This document shows, piece by piece, positions 33,401 through 44,100 of a stretch of DNA of 64,000 nucleotides. A program made the position numbers and the translations under genes. The notes beneath the pieces were generated by a model. It searched no databases and had not been told where the DNA came from. It saw only the letters and a list, made by a program, of their open reading frames with translations. Origin of the DNA: Amoebophrya sp. A120 (Eukaryota; Sar; Dinophyceae; Syndiniales; Amoebophryaceae); assembly GCA_905178155.1 (NCBI GenBank), contig CAJINV010000008.1:1178001-1242000 (forward strand), written 5' to 3'. How positions within the stretch are numbered: position 1 is the stretch's first letter; each line of letters starts with the position of its first letter.

Positions 33401-34783
33401 GATTGCACGCGGGAGGTCGAAGCAGAAAAGCAGCAGGAGGAGGTGAGCAACAAAATGGAGCAAGCGGAAGTGAAGGCGCTGGTTGCAAAAGGCGAGTACG
33501 ATTCCGCCTTGACGCACTGCTTAAAGCTGAACCGCCCGGGACAGATGGTAGAGATCTTCGGAAAGCTAGGCCTTCTGCACGCGGAGGAAATCCTTTTACA
33601 GGAGGAGGAAGACGCGTACCTGAAGCGGATCGGCAAAACCGCGGAGGAGGTGTTGGCCGCGCAGGGAAAGAACTTTTTAGGACGAAAGGACGGCGCAGAT
33701 GAAAACTCAAAAAAGTTGGAAGATAATGGGATCAACCTCGACGGAGCCCCAGCAGTACTAGCAGATGGAAACGACGACGCGGGAGCTGCGGATTCGGGCT
33801 CTTCAGATGGACAGGCCGCAAAGGATTCCACAACTATGCCAGCAGAAGATGACATTCCTGAAGTTGAAAACTATGAGGAAGAGGACAGTGAAGATCTTCT
33901 CGTTGATGCGGTCGTCGTCGATCCTGCGGTCGTCTTCGGCAAAAAAGAAATTGGGGGAGGTCAAACTCAAACACAGAACAAGAGCGGAGGGCATCATGGT
34001 CAACAAGAAACGCCGATGTTCAACTTACGCGAGTGGATCTTGAGCATCACCTCCGTGTCCTCTGAAGCGGAACGGGGCAGCAAAAACACGGAAAAGATTT
34101 GCCAGCGAAATTTGGAGCAGCTCGTTGAATTTCTGGCACGGTGGAACAGCAACGCCAAGACGGCACTTTTGGCCAACGTCCTCCTCCGGGAGCTGCTGCA
34201 GTCAGTTTCGAAGGAGAAGCTGCGGAAAGTCGAGAACTGGAACCAAGTGGCAAAAGCAGTGCTGAATTACTCGTCGAAACACCTTGCGCGCTGGGAGCAG
34301 CTGCTGTCCAAGACTTTCTTGATCGATCTATTGCTGGTTTCCAACGGCTTTCAACTTGCCGACACGAGAAACAGTAGCGCGCGCGCTGCTGGAGCAACGG
34401 CGGCCGCAAATGGAAAACCGCTGAGATCTGACGAGGCTGCGGAAAAGACAACCAACGAGGTTCTCTTTGGAGATTCGGTGGTGCCTCTGGGGCAAGATGA
34501 TGCGGACTCTGTGGATGTCGGAGCGCCAGAGAATAAGCCTAGAATGAGCGGCGGCAGAGTTCGATTTCAAGCAGTAGAACATGGCCAGACCGCTGCTCCA
34601 GGGAACGACACCGTCTCTCAGATTACCGAGGAAAAAATGCCGAGAACGACAGCTAACACTGGTGGGTTCGCTGGGGTGCAAAAGAAGAACAAACTTGCAG
34701 CATCGAGTAAGGCTGGTTGTGGAAGCGGCAAAACGTCTTCCATCAAGAAAGGAAAAAAGAAACGCGCACAAAAATCAAAGTGA
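30465..34783 (+). CDS. UTP13: U3 snoRNP-associated WD40 protein UTP13 (TBL3)
   Basis: A component of the small-subunit processome that acts in the nucleolus on pre-18S rRNA. The model of exons 30465-30768, 30892-31388 and 31580-34783 gives 1334 residues; both introns are GT-AG. Many WD40 blades are visible, for example SSSVDGTVKCWDL, ATGSKDNTVRLWDV, ASGGQDKVIKLWSF and SGSGDATIRLWNL. Landmarks shared with TBL3 include the N-terminal Phe-Tyr-x-Gly-Gly, the HTHSV and GHRRGIWSL segments, and Leu-Trp-Lys-Asp-Cys-Thr opening the C-terminal Utp13 domain (about residue 870). That domain is interrupted by an acidic insert (about 960-1060) and followed by a basic tail. The protein is longer than most family members because of low-complexity inserts. 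Confidence 0.93.
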
Positions 34784-35652
34784 GAAGTGCCACTTTTGCT
34801 TTGTGCACAGTGCACCAACCACTACCACATGAGCATGTGTTTATTTTTTCCTTGAAGAAGTATCAACCGAAACCCTCGTGCTACTTTTCGCGACACGTAT
34901 ACTAGTACGTTGCAAGCAATGTTGATGAGTCTTAATCTTTCCATATGTTGCGAACTACGTCTTCGAGACGATGGATGCGCGCTGATATTTCCGAAAAGGA
35001 AAACTGGAATTTCAGCCCGCATTACAGCCTTTCATTGTTCGCACTGCACGCTCGTTTTCATGTCTCAAACACTTTGAAATCCAATGCGCTTGCGCTGATC
35101 ACAATTTATCAGTTGAGGTGTCGGAGAAACAACACATCAATCACCAACCAAAACACCAGACACTAGAAAGTGCATGCAGCTGTCGATCATCCTCGAAAAA
35201 GTAGGTTTTTTTTCTTCACGTATCGGTATCGTCTTGCATCTCCGTCATTTGTTTTGTACTTGTAGTTGATCAAGTATTCTTGTGGTTCCTTCGGAGTTCC
35301 ACAAATCTCCACCTAAAAACAGTATCTCGTTTTTATTTTACCAGCCCTGCTTCGCGCTTCTGGATCAGGTGTGTCAAACACGGGATTAGGAGGCTGTCTG
35401 TGTCGTATTAGTGTATGGTTTCACCCGGTATTGAGGCATTCTTTGGCGACGTAATGAAAGTCGATGAAGAGTATTCGCGAAGAATCATGTGAAAATCATC
35501 TTTCGTTTCGTCCTTAGATGTTAACGAAGCCGTTGCCTTACCTCGTTTATGTCGGGCACTGAACGTCGTTGCGTCGTTGATTCTCTGCGCCGAGAGCAGA
35601 ACAAGCAGCTTCTTGCTCCTACCTCCGTTTGTGAAAAATCGTTCACACCGAG
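34784..35652. other. Intergenic region
   Basis: No gene supported; AT-rich with scattered short frames. Confidence 0.5.
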
Positions 35653-37330
35653 ATGACACCATCATCTTCTCGATTGTTGCTTTTCTTCGCATTACCAAGC
35701 TGTTTTTTGGACGTGCGCGGGTCTGCGGGTGAGGACTTTTACACACCACTTCGACGAAGCCACAGAGGAAAGCAGCACCACCGTCGCGGGGCGCGTCTGC
35801 ACGCAAATCTTCACAATGTTTTGACGCATCACGTGGTCACTGCGCCGACGGCTGCGCCTTTAAGTAGTTCGTCACGGCAGGCGCAGGTGCACTACCACAG
35901 GGTAGATCGAAGGCATGGCAGGAGCAAGAATCAAGCCGAGGCAAATTTACAGCGACGCCTGCGACAATCGTCGCGGCACAGGACGAGGAAGACTTTCCAC
36001 AATTTGGTGAACAACCATATGGCGTTCTCAATTGTTACATTCTCAACTGTTACATAAATTTGTGAGGCAAGAATGGCAACAGGGAAAGGCCGGATCTTGC
36101 AACTCTTACATTACAAATTCGGCACAGATTCCCACGCTGTTTAGCCCTTCGAAAATTTGTCATGCGAGGCAGCTTCACTGTGTGGACGTTGATGCTCATT
36201 TTGCACGACAAATTCAGAATGTAACATTTGAGAACTCCATAAACCACCACCACCGGGATGCGAAGGCGGAACCTGGGGCTACCCCGGCACTGGATCTCAT
36301 GCGCCACTTGTCTGCGCGAGATGTATAGGAGAGGACTTATTTCTGTTTATTTTCAAAAATCAAAAAAATGCTCTTCGATTTATACACAGTACTCCTCGGT
36401 GACGTTGCATAAAAACATAAGTGAAAAAGAAAAGTAGCAGCTATAATTTTCTTCGCCATCAAACAAAGGTCCTGGATACCCAGCACCCGGCTCTGCATGA
36501 GATTGTGAAAGTAGCGAAGGAGGTGGCTGAGTCCCACGACGAGGATCTGGCGAGTGCAACCATTCCGGTGATTGAGGAGTCGCTGGACAAGCTGCAAGCG
36601 CTGGTCGCCCAGGACCCGGGGGCGTCCGACTTCATCTCGGACATGCGAGCGCAGGTGTGTGCGCAGAAAAAGGACACCGAGTACGATAAGTGCAAGACCT
36701 TCATGGACAGCTACTGCAGTACCAAGGGGGAGACCGCTGCCTGCAAAGCCTTCATGGGCGATGACGAGGAGGAAGAAGAGGAAGAAACCACCACACCGCC
36801 GCCCCCGGAACCGGAAACCATAGAACAACCGGTCCCAGAGGCGGACGAGGGCGAAGCAGATCTCGTGGTCGACGACCAGGCCCCCGGGAAGGCCCCGACT
36901 CCGCTGCCGGAGCAAGGGTAACGAGGTCGCTGTTAGTACTTCTCCAGCTGCAAACGACCAATGATGTCACCCTGTATCAGATTCAGAAGTGCCTCACATT
37001 CATACAACCTCTCCATATGATATGGCTGATATCTTGTTCCACATAGTAAAAGTAATCTTCATCGGTTTGCCTATGCTTGTGCACAAATAAAGGTTTGAAG
37101 GAGAAAATGTGGCGCACATTGACGGCGAAACCCAGACGGATGATTGGCGCCACGAATTCGGACCGGGTCAGCCGGACACGTACGATTCTATTTGCGCGGA
37201 ACATCCGGGGAACGAATGGTGCCGGATGCACGGGTACGGGTCACCCTTTCACGCGGGCGCGTTTTCTGCGAAACCGTTTCTCACCTCAATTTTTGCTAGC
37301 TTGTGGCTGGGCTACTACGTGCTGCTGTGA
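35653..37330 (+). CDS. Secreted protein, possibly lipid-anchored
   Basis: A 375-residue protein from exons 35653-36017, 36247-36322, 36469-36917 and 37093-37330 (sum divisible by three). The N-terminus is a typical signal peptide (Leu-Leu-Leu-Phe-Phe-Ala-Leu core), followed by an Arg/His-rich stretch. The third exon encodes a compact helical region with paired cysteines (four Cys in about 40 residues), then an acidic Glu/Pro-rich stalk. The last exon has two more Cys and ends in a hydrophobic tail (about residues 358-375) without a basic stop-transfer segment, as in GPI-anchored proteins. The first intron is introner IE-F; the others are GT-AG (36323-36468 and 36918-37092). No known family; surface location is inference. 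Confidence 0.75.
36018..36241. mobile_element. Introner IE-F (secreted-protein gene)
   Basis: Inverted arms TATGGCGTTCTCAATTGTTA and TAACATTTGAGAACTCCATA (one or two mismatches). The duplication AACCA is at 36013-36017 and 36242-36246. It contains the shared inner motif TTTGTCATGC. It is the only copy of this family in the window. Confidence 0.9.
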
Positions 37331-38266
37331 ACAGGGGGCCACAACCTGATGAACATTGTGAAGCGTCGAGCTGGGCACCTGCGAACAAAATGAAAGCATG
37401 AGCAACAACTTTTTTCCGTTTGACACGAATCAATGAATTGGTAAACCCGTTGAATTTTTTTCCGACAGTTCCTGGCTCGCCTGATAGTGTTTTTGTACTT
37501 CAACGGTTCAACGCTATCAAAGAAGCTTGTGCTCGCCTTGAAATTGTTTCCGAAACACGGTGGTGATGAATGCTGAAAGCATCAGGCTGTCGTGGAGGTC
37601 GAGGCTCGCGATCATTTCATGCATGGAGAGCAAGTTAAATTCCTTTGCCACCTCTTTCTACGATCGTGCTCGTAGTTCCCGCTTATTGAGACGATCGCAA
37701 AGGTAGTTGACTTGAGGCTCACCAGAAGGCTTAGCTCGTTCGCTTTGCCATGCGAATGGTGGTGCTGCATGACGTGTTACTCCGAGACGATAGCATAGCA
37801 TTACGACAAGATCAAAATTTAGATATGAATCTAGGGTTTGTTTCACATTCACGTTGATCCGATGTTGCTCTACCACGCTCGCTCCTCTGCTGTCGAAGCT
37901 TTCATGATCAAGAAGTTCAAGCTGCGCAAATAGAGGATCAACAAATCAATGTGCCCAGCACTCATTGATCATCAGAAAGTTGACGTTGAGGGACAGCCCG
38001 GAGCCGGATCATCGTTCAAAGAAAGGCAGATCTCAAATGACCACAGACGCTTGTAATGCATCGGAACGAAGGTCTACTCCTGGTCGGAGTCGTTGATGAT
38101 TTTCTTCCACTTGATGTGATTCATTACGCACAAAAATCAGGGCGCGGCCAACTTTACTGACTTTTAGACACAAAAATTTACTACAGGGACAAGTTGTAGC
38201 TATATTCATATTGTTTTCGTTTCTTGTTGCAGTCACTCGACAACGACACACTTACTTTTGCAAATC
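37331..38266. other. Intergenic region
   Basis: No gene supported. The last 50 bases hold a candidate trans-splice acceptor (next entry). Confidence 0.5.
38210..38232 (+). promoter_or_regulatory. Candidate spliced-leader acceptor of UTP18
   Basis: TTGTTTTCGTTTCTTGTTGC followed by AG at 38231-38232, 34 bases before the ATG at 38267; the pyrimidine tract and AG are what a trans-spliced gene needs. Confidence 0.45.
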
Positions 38267-40138
38267 ATGCCGGCTGCTACAAAAGCATCAGACGCGAAGC
38301 GACGGCGGAAGGCTCTGGAGGCCGTGGTTTTTGGCGCAGGTGGTCACGACGGGACTGATGATGATTCCGAAGTCTATGACTCGGAGGATGATGGTACATC
38401 AAGGAACAACATCAATAATGTCCAAACAAGCGGACAAACAAGGTCGGTCGTAGGTACCTCGCAGCATTTGGTGGAGCGGTCCATTTTGGGAGAACAGGCT
38501 CGGAACGCGTGCGTCTGGAACGATTCGGACGAGGAAAACCTGGAGGTCCAGATTACCACCGGCAAGAAGCGCCTTCGCAAATTGCGAAAAGCGGCTGAAG
38601 AGACCAGGTTATCGGGGAAGGATTACGAGCAGCGCCTGCGGGAACAGTTCTTGAAGCAGCAGCGACAAACGGTTCCCAGTTGGGCAAAGCCGAAGGAGGC
38701 AGAGGAAGACGAGGATGAAGAAGTGCACGATAGCAAGACGAGCGCTGGTGCTGACAGCGACCTGGACGACCAAGAAGATGAAACAGCCGAGGTGCAACAT
38801 GAAATCGACCTGGATCGGTGCGTAGCGCAGAAGAAGTATGGTCTTTTTGCTTCGAAGGCCGATCAGAAGAAGAACAAGAGCAACCACGCAAAAGCCATCA
38901 AAACGGCCAAGAATCTAGCGGACGAAAAGGAGCAGAAAACAAGTATCACCGCGTCTGCTGCGGACCAATTCAAGAACAAGCCGCTACCCCCGCCGAGCGT
39001 CGGTTTGTTCATGACCACGCGCCCAAATTTGAACGCGGCCTCTCAGATGAACTGCGTCGCGGAGTGCGTGAAGTTCCACCCGAACAGCGAAATCGTTGCT
39101 ACGGCGGGGAAGGACAAAATGCTGAAGCTTTTTGCCATTAACGCGGATCCGCACGCCGAGCACCCGCTCCTCGCGTCCTACCACTTCGAGAAGTACCCGA
39201 TCACCGGGATGGCCATGCAAAACAAGTACGGCACGACCAGTGGCGAAGACGCGACCACGATCTTTCTGTGCGGGAAGACGCACGAGCTGAAGCAGTACGA
39301 CATTGCCACGGGGAAAGTGTCCACGTTCTGCCCGTTCCGAGGCACGAACAGCCGGGCCAAAAACGACATCGGCACGTTGTGGGACTTCCAAATCGCGGAC
39401 TTCGGCCCGTCGAGCAGCAGCCAGGGCGACCAGAACCTCGCCTCGGTGCTCTCCGAGAACGGGAAGCTGTGCGTAATCGACACGCGGATCGCCACCACCG
39501 TGAAGCAGTTCCAGATGAACAGCGCGGCGCAGTGCCACGTTCGCCTGCCGACAGGTAAGGGAACTGCTGCAGCGGCTCAATTTCTGTCCTGCGACGCGAC
39601 CGGCCGCATGTACGAGTGGGACTTGCGCAGTGGCCGCTGCCTGCACAATTTCCAGCACGACAACTGCATCGGGATTTCCTCCATCGACGTCTCTGCTGAG
39701 GGCACGCAGATCGCGATTGGCACGACCTCCGGGACGGTAGACGTGTTGGAAAGAAATTATTCGGCGCAACCACTCTCCTCCTCCGGGGACCACGGGGGCG
39801 TTGACGGCGGGCAAGAACGGTATGTGTTAAAGAAAACGTACGACCAGTTGCAGCACGAGATCAGTACGGTCCGGTTCCACAAACACTTTCGCAACCCAGC
39901 GAAGAACGCAGCTGAACCCTCGTCCGAGCTCCTGTCTTTCGCGTCCAAATACACGAGGAAGGGGTTGAAAATGGCCCACTTGCAGTCGCACACCGTGTAC
40001 GAGCAGTCGTGGAACACCTTTCCGTTGAAGTACGTGCAAAGCATCGAGTTTTCGAACAAGAACGGCTACTGCGCACTGGGACAGAGCGATGGGAAGGTGT
40101 TGTTGTTTCAGATTGACCACTTCGGGGTGAACTCTTAG
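38267..40138 (+). CDS. UTP18: U3 snoRNP-associated WD40 protein UTP18
   Basis: A 623-residue single-exon protein of the small-subunit processome. The N-terminal ~230 residues carry the acidic and basic stretches typical of the family, including Val-Trp-x-Asp-Ser-Asp-Glu-Glu followed by Leu-Arg-Lys and a Tyr-Glu-x-Arg-Leu-Arg-Glu-Gln-Phe block. WD40 blades follow: CVKFHPNSEIVATAGKDKML, then a His-Phe-Glu-Lys-Tyr-Pro-Ile segment, and later a Tyr-Glu-Trp-Asp-Leu-Arg blade. The C-terminus ends soon after the last blade, as expected. The start is the Met at 38267; one further Met at 38258 is in frame. Together with UTP13, 3.5 kb upstream, this puts two proteins of the same large complex in one array. 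Confidence 0.93.
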   Translation: MPAATKASDAKRRRKALEAVVFGAGGHDGTDDDSEVYDSEDDGTSRNNINNVQTSGQTRSVVGTSQHLVERSILGEQARNACVWNDSDEENLEVQITTGKKRLRKLRKAAEETRLSGKDYEQRLREQFLKQQRQTVPSWAKPKEAEEDEDEEVHDSKTSAGADSDLDDQEDETAEVQHEIDLDRCVAQKKYGLFASKADQKKNKSNHAKAIKTAKNLADEKEQKTSITASAADQFKNKPLPPPSVGLFMTTRPNLNAASQMNCVAECVKFHPNSEIVATAGKDKMLKLFAINADPHAEHPLLASYHFEKYPITGMAMQNKYGTTSGEDATTIFLCGKTHELKQYDIATGKVSTFCPFRGTNSRAKNDIGTLWDFQIADFGPSSSSQGDQNLASVLSENGKLCVIDTRIATTVKQFQMNSAAQCHVRLPTGKGTAAAAQFLSCDATGRMYEWDLRSGRCLHNFQHDNCIGISSIDVSAEGTQIAIGTTSGTVDVLERNYSAQPLSSSGDHGGVDGGQERYVLKKTYDQLQHEISTVRFHKHFRNPAKNAAEPSSELLSFASKYTRKGLKMAHLQSHTVYEQSWNTFPLKYVQSIEFSNKNGYCALGQSDGKVLLFQIDHFGVNS

Positions 40139-41113
40139 ATGATGCGTCGAGGAGAACAATCAACTCTTTCGAAGGAGAAGTAGGCGGTGCGGTGTTTGTA
40201 GGATGGTCGTGCACGACGGGCGAAGCTGACGAACAAGTTAAGGCGCTGCACTGTTGTGACAGGGGACAAAACATGCTGAGAATACTTCAGGAGCGCTCTA
40301 TGTTCGAAAGTCGAAAGAAACGGAACCAAAAATGCAGCGCTTCACCGCCTTCACGCTATTTGTCAAAAAATGAAAAATGCAATTTAATGATACTGGCCCC
40401 CTAACACCAGCTGCAGTGTCGCGTTTGTCGCGACGCCGCCTCATTTTCCTGCGATACGCAGTAAGGATGGCCTTACTTCAGGTTTATTTTCCTCGTTAAT
40501 TGCAGCATCAGCTCTGGCGTTTGTGGAAGTTCTATCCTGCAGCTGAGAGACTGGACGAGCGCAAGTTGTGGTTCTTGTCATAGTCCATATCCTGTCCTCT
40601 TGGATGTTTGGTACGAGGAAAATCAAGGGAACCACGCATTTTCACGAACAGGCGGTTGAGCGAGCACTTTCTCATTATATTCACATCAGTTCCAGTATTG
40701 TTAGGTAGTTCATGTTCATCTTTACTTAATAATGATTGCTTCCGGTTGTAGAAGAAAGGTTGAGCGGTCATGTTTTTGGTTTCTTGGAGCTTTGTGTTGA
40801 TCATCGCTCACTCGTAGGGGGTCACGGTCTTCTCTTTACTAACTCTGGCGAGATATTACACGGCGGAAGATGCACAAGGATGTGAGTAGCAGCTGATACC
40901 AGCTTTAGCAAGCAACGCCAGGCGGCAACCGCGCTTGGCGACCTCAGCCAGCTTCTGCGGACGAAAAGATTCCGGCTCCGCACGACGTTGCTGTGGCGGC
41001 ATACTGCAAGCAATAGGAAGGCATTGCCGCGAGGCACCAGAAGTAGTACATTATTTTCGACGAGGCGGGGTTTACGTTTATTTTATCCTCTCCGCGTAAA
41101 CATAAACAAGAAG
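40139..41113. other. Intergenic region
   Basis: No gene supported. The short frames in both strands lack recognisable composition. Confidence 0.5.
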
Positions 41114-44100
41114 ATGCAGATCACTTTTTTCCGGTATCTCGCCCAGGGGAAGCGGCCGGCGTTGCTGGTCGGCGGCGGGGAGAAAACGAAGCAAATGGGC
41201 TTGGGTGATGTGTCAGTCGACGTTGCCGAGGACATGCTGAAGAATTTCTTGACCGACCAAAAGGTCCAACTCTCGTCAAATTACCACACCGATGACTTGC
41301 ACATCAGGCCACTGGCACCCGCTGTCGACAACAAGAACGACTTCTTGCAGGAATTTAACGAATGGCTCAGGGTACTTGATAGAGTGTTTTCAATTCACTA
41401 CTATTGAAAGGACCTACTTTTTCGTTTTGATAGTGGCGAGCCGTTAGCGGCGCTTCACAAAACAAGAAGATCCAGAATTTTATAAACGGGTTTTGTGTTG
41501 CTGTTGCTTGTCGTGTGAGAGCAAAATAGTGAAGTAAAAATATTTGCCCTTCAAATTCTCGTCCACAGTGCAAGGGCTCGTCGTCCAACACGCCTGCGTG
41601 GGAGAAGATATACCCCGATCTCTACGTGTTTTTCTTCACGGGCTGCGCCACCGACAAGGGCGACCTGTTGCTCACCCCGGCGGCCTCCACAACCACCGGC
41701 GGGTCCGCGTCTTCTTCCTCGGCGCAGTATCAAATGCAAAAGTGTCTGGGTCTGGAAGAATGCAGATTTTTGCCATGCTGTTTTTGCATGACACAGAAGG
41801 TCTGTTATGGAAGCCCTAGCGTCACAGATTTCGAGAACGTTCCGCAATGCTTAATCCGCATGAAAAATCCCCCTTTTTGGTGACAGGAAATAGGCACCTT
41901 TTGCTGCCTATGCATGAGAGATTTGCGCGGGTAGTGGAATTCGCATCACAAGTTCGGATCCTTCCAGGCCCAGACATTTTTGCATTTGATACGCAGAAGG
42001 AGGCGATTATTTCCCTGTTGGACATCGAGAAGGCGTGGGACCTATCCTGTGCAAAAGTATCGTACTCGTACTAATCGCAGTCATGCATTACAAATTATGT
42101 TCTCAATGTAAATCCGCATTACAAATTTTATTTCTCATGCTGAGGGAATTTGTCATGCATTTATAGTTATACGAGTACGATGCTTTTGCATTCCATAGGA
42201 CCAGTTTAAGGATGAGCATTTGCCGCGAGTGATGAGCTACGAGGAGTACCGGGACAACTACTACACGTCGAGCGGCAAGCGCGGCAGCGCGCAGGAACGC
42301 TCTAGTTCGTCCACGAGAAAACAGCAAATCGCGAAGGAGTTGTCCGCGCCCGCGACGGCGCAGGTGTCGCCCCTGTTGTGGCTAATACTGGACAGCGACT
42401 TTAGCAACCACTGGGTCGACTACGCCTACAGCAGAAACTACCGGGACATCGTTATTCAAGGTACAGCTCCTACTTTTGAAGTACTAGAGCCAACACAAAT
42501 GCGAACGCTTCCCGTCTCTTTCAGGACAACAGACACCTTCACTGGGACACTACATAATGTGGTCCCAGCGATGTTGATGCTGTAGCTGTTCATTTGACTC
42601 TGTGAAGGCTTACTCTTTGTCAGTCTAATTCTGGTCAATATAGACAGAGGTCAGAAAGATTGAAATAAGGACAAACTGTCAGCGTGCATGACTTTGTTAT
42701 TTTTCACTCGGCAACCGCGATGCAAGCGTTGACCTTAACCGCGCGATCATAAGTTCCACAATCTAATACGTACATCATGATAGGCTTCACTGACGGGGGC
42801 ACGGCCCCACTCCACGTCGTTGCAAAAGCTTGGATGCAACTCCAGTCCGAGCACATCGACAATCGGATGCAATGCAAAAGCATCGTACTAGTATAGATTG
42901 CATTACAAGTTTGCTCAGCATGACAAATGCAATTTGTAATGCTGTTTTACCTTAGGAGGAAAATTTGTCATGCATATTTGCAATTAGTACGAGTGCGATG
43001 CTTTTGCACAGGATAAATCGGCAGTTTGGACAGTTTCTGAAGGCCATGGGCGGGTCCTGGGCCACGCCGAAGGTCTACGCAATGCCGGGATTCCGGTTTC
43101 CGCCATGGTACGTGCCCAACTTCCAGGAGCTTTATCAAATGTAAAAGTGTCTGGGTCTGGAAGGATGCAAGGTCTGCCATGCACATTTTGCATGACTCCT
43201 GATGTCTGCGATGCATGCCCTAGCATCACAGATCTTGCGAGGGCTTTCTGATGCCTATACTGCAGGAGAAATGCCCTCTCGCCGGGGCCAAAACCAGACC
43301 TCTTTTGCTGTTCATGGAATACAGATTTTTGGATAATGCAGACGCAGCATCACAAGTTGCATTCTTCCAGACCCAGACACTTTTCCATTTGATAAGCTTT
43401 ATCACATGTTGATCACTAGCAACAAGAAAATACAGGACGCCGAGGGCCCCGGAGCCAAAAAAGTGCAGTGGATATTCGAAAGACGCGAAGATCCGGAGAA
43501 AGACTCGGGATTCAGCTTCATCTGCTCAAAGTAAGTACTTGATTGATCAAAGTCAAACATAAAAAGTTTTCATCTAGCAGCATGTTTGTTTTTGCTCATT
43601 CTGGAGACTCGTCGTGCAGCCAGCGCCAGCCTGCAGCGAGATGAAATAACGACAACTCTCATGAGCCAACGACAAGACCACAATCAATAGCCTAAAAAGC
43701 TAAAACCACTACAGAGACAAACCGATTCACGTGTACCAAATCCAGCTGGCGCAGGGACGCAGACAGGTCTTGGCGCAGTCTTTTAGTGTTTTGCAAGCTG
43801 AAGTGGAGGAGGCGATACACGAAGTGGAGGCCTTGCGGCTACTGTACGCCGATGGAGACATACGACCAAGTATAAAATGTGTGTGGATTTCTTCCACGGC
43901 GCGGAGAAAATCGCTGTGGCCTCTAAATCTAGCGCATGTTCATGCACCAGAGGCATAGATTTTGGCTGCTTCTTCTTTTCTTTGTATGTCGCATTGCTAC
44001 AACGAAGGCCACGACCATCATCATCAAACTGAAAGGCTATAAATAGAAAATCTACCACAGACAAGGACAACCGAAACAACCTCCGCGCCTCGGGTCTCGA

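Noticed and set aside
35653-36057. Reading the first exon of the secreted protein as a complete 134-residue gene
   Set aside because: The frame ends inside IE-F; removing that element with its AACCA duplication joins it in frame to three more exons.
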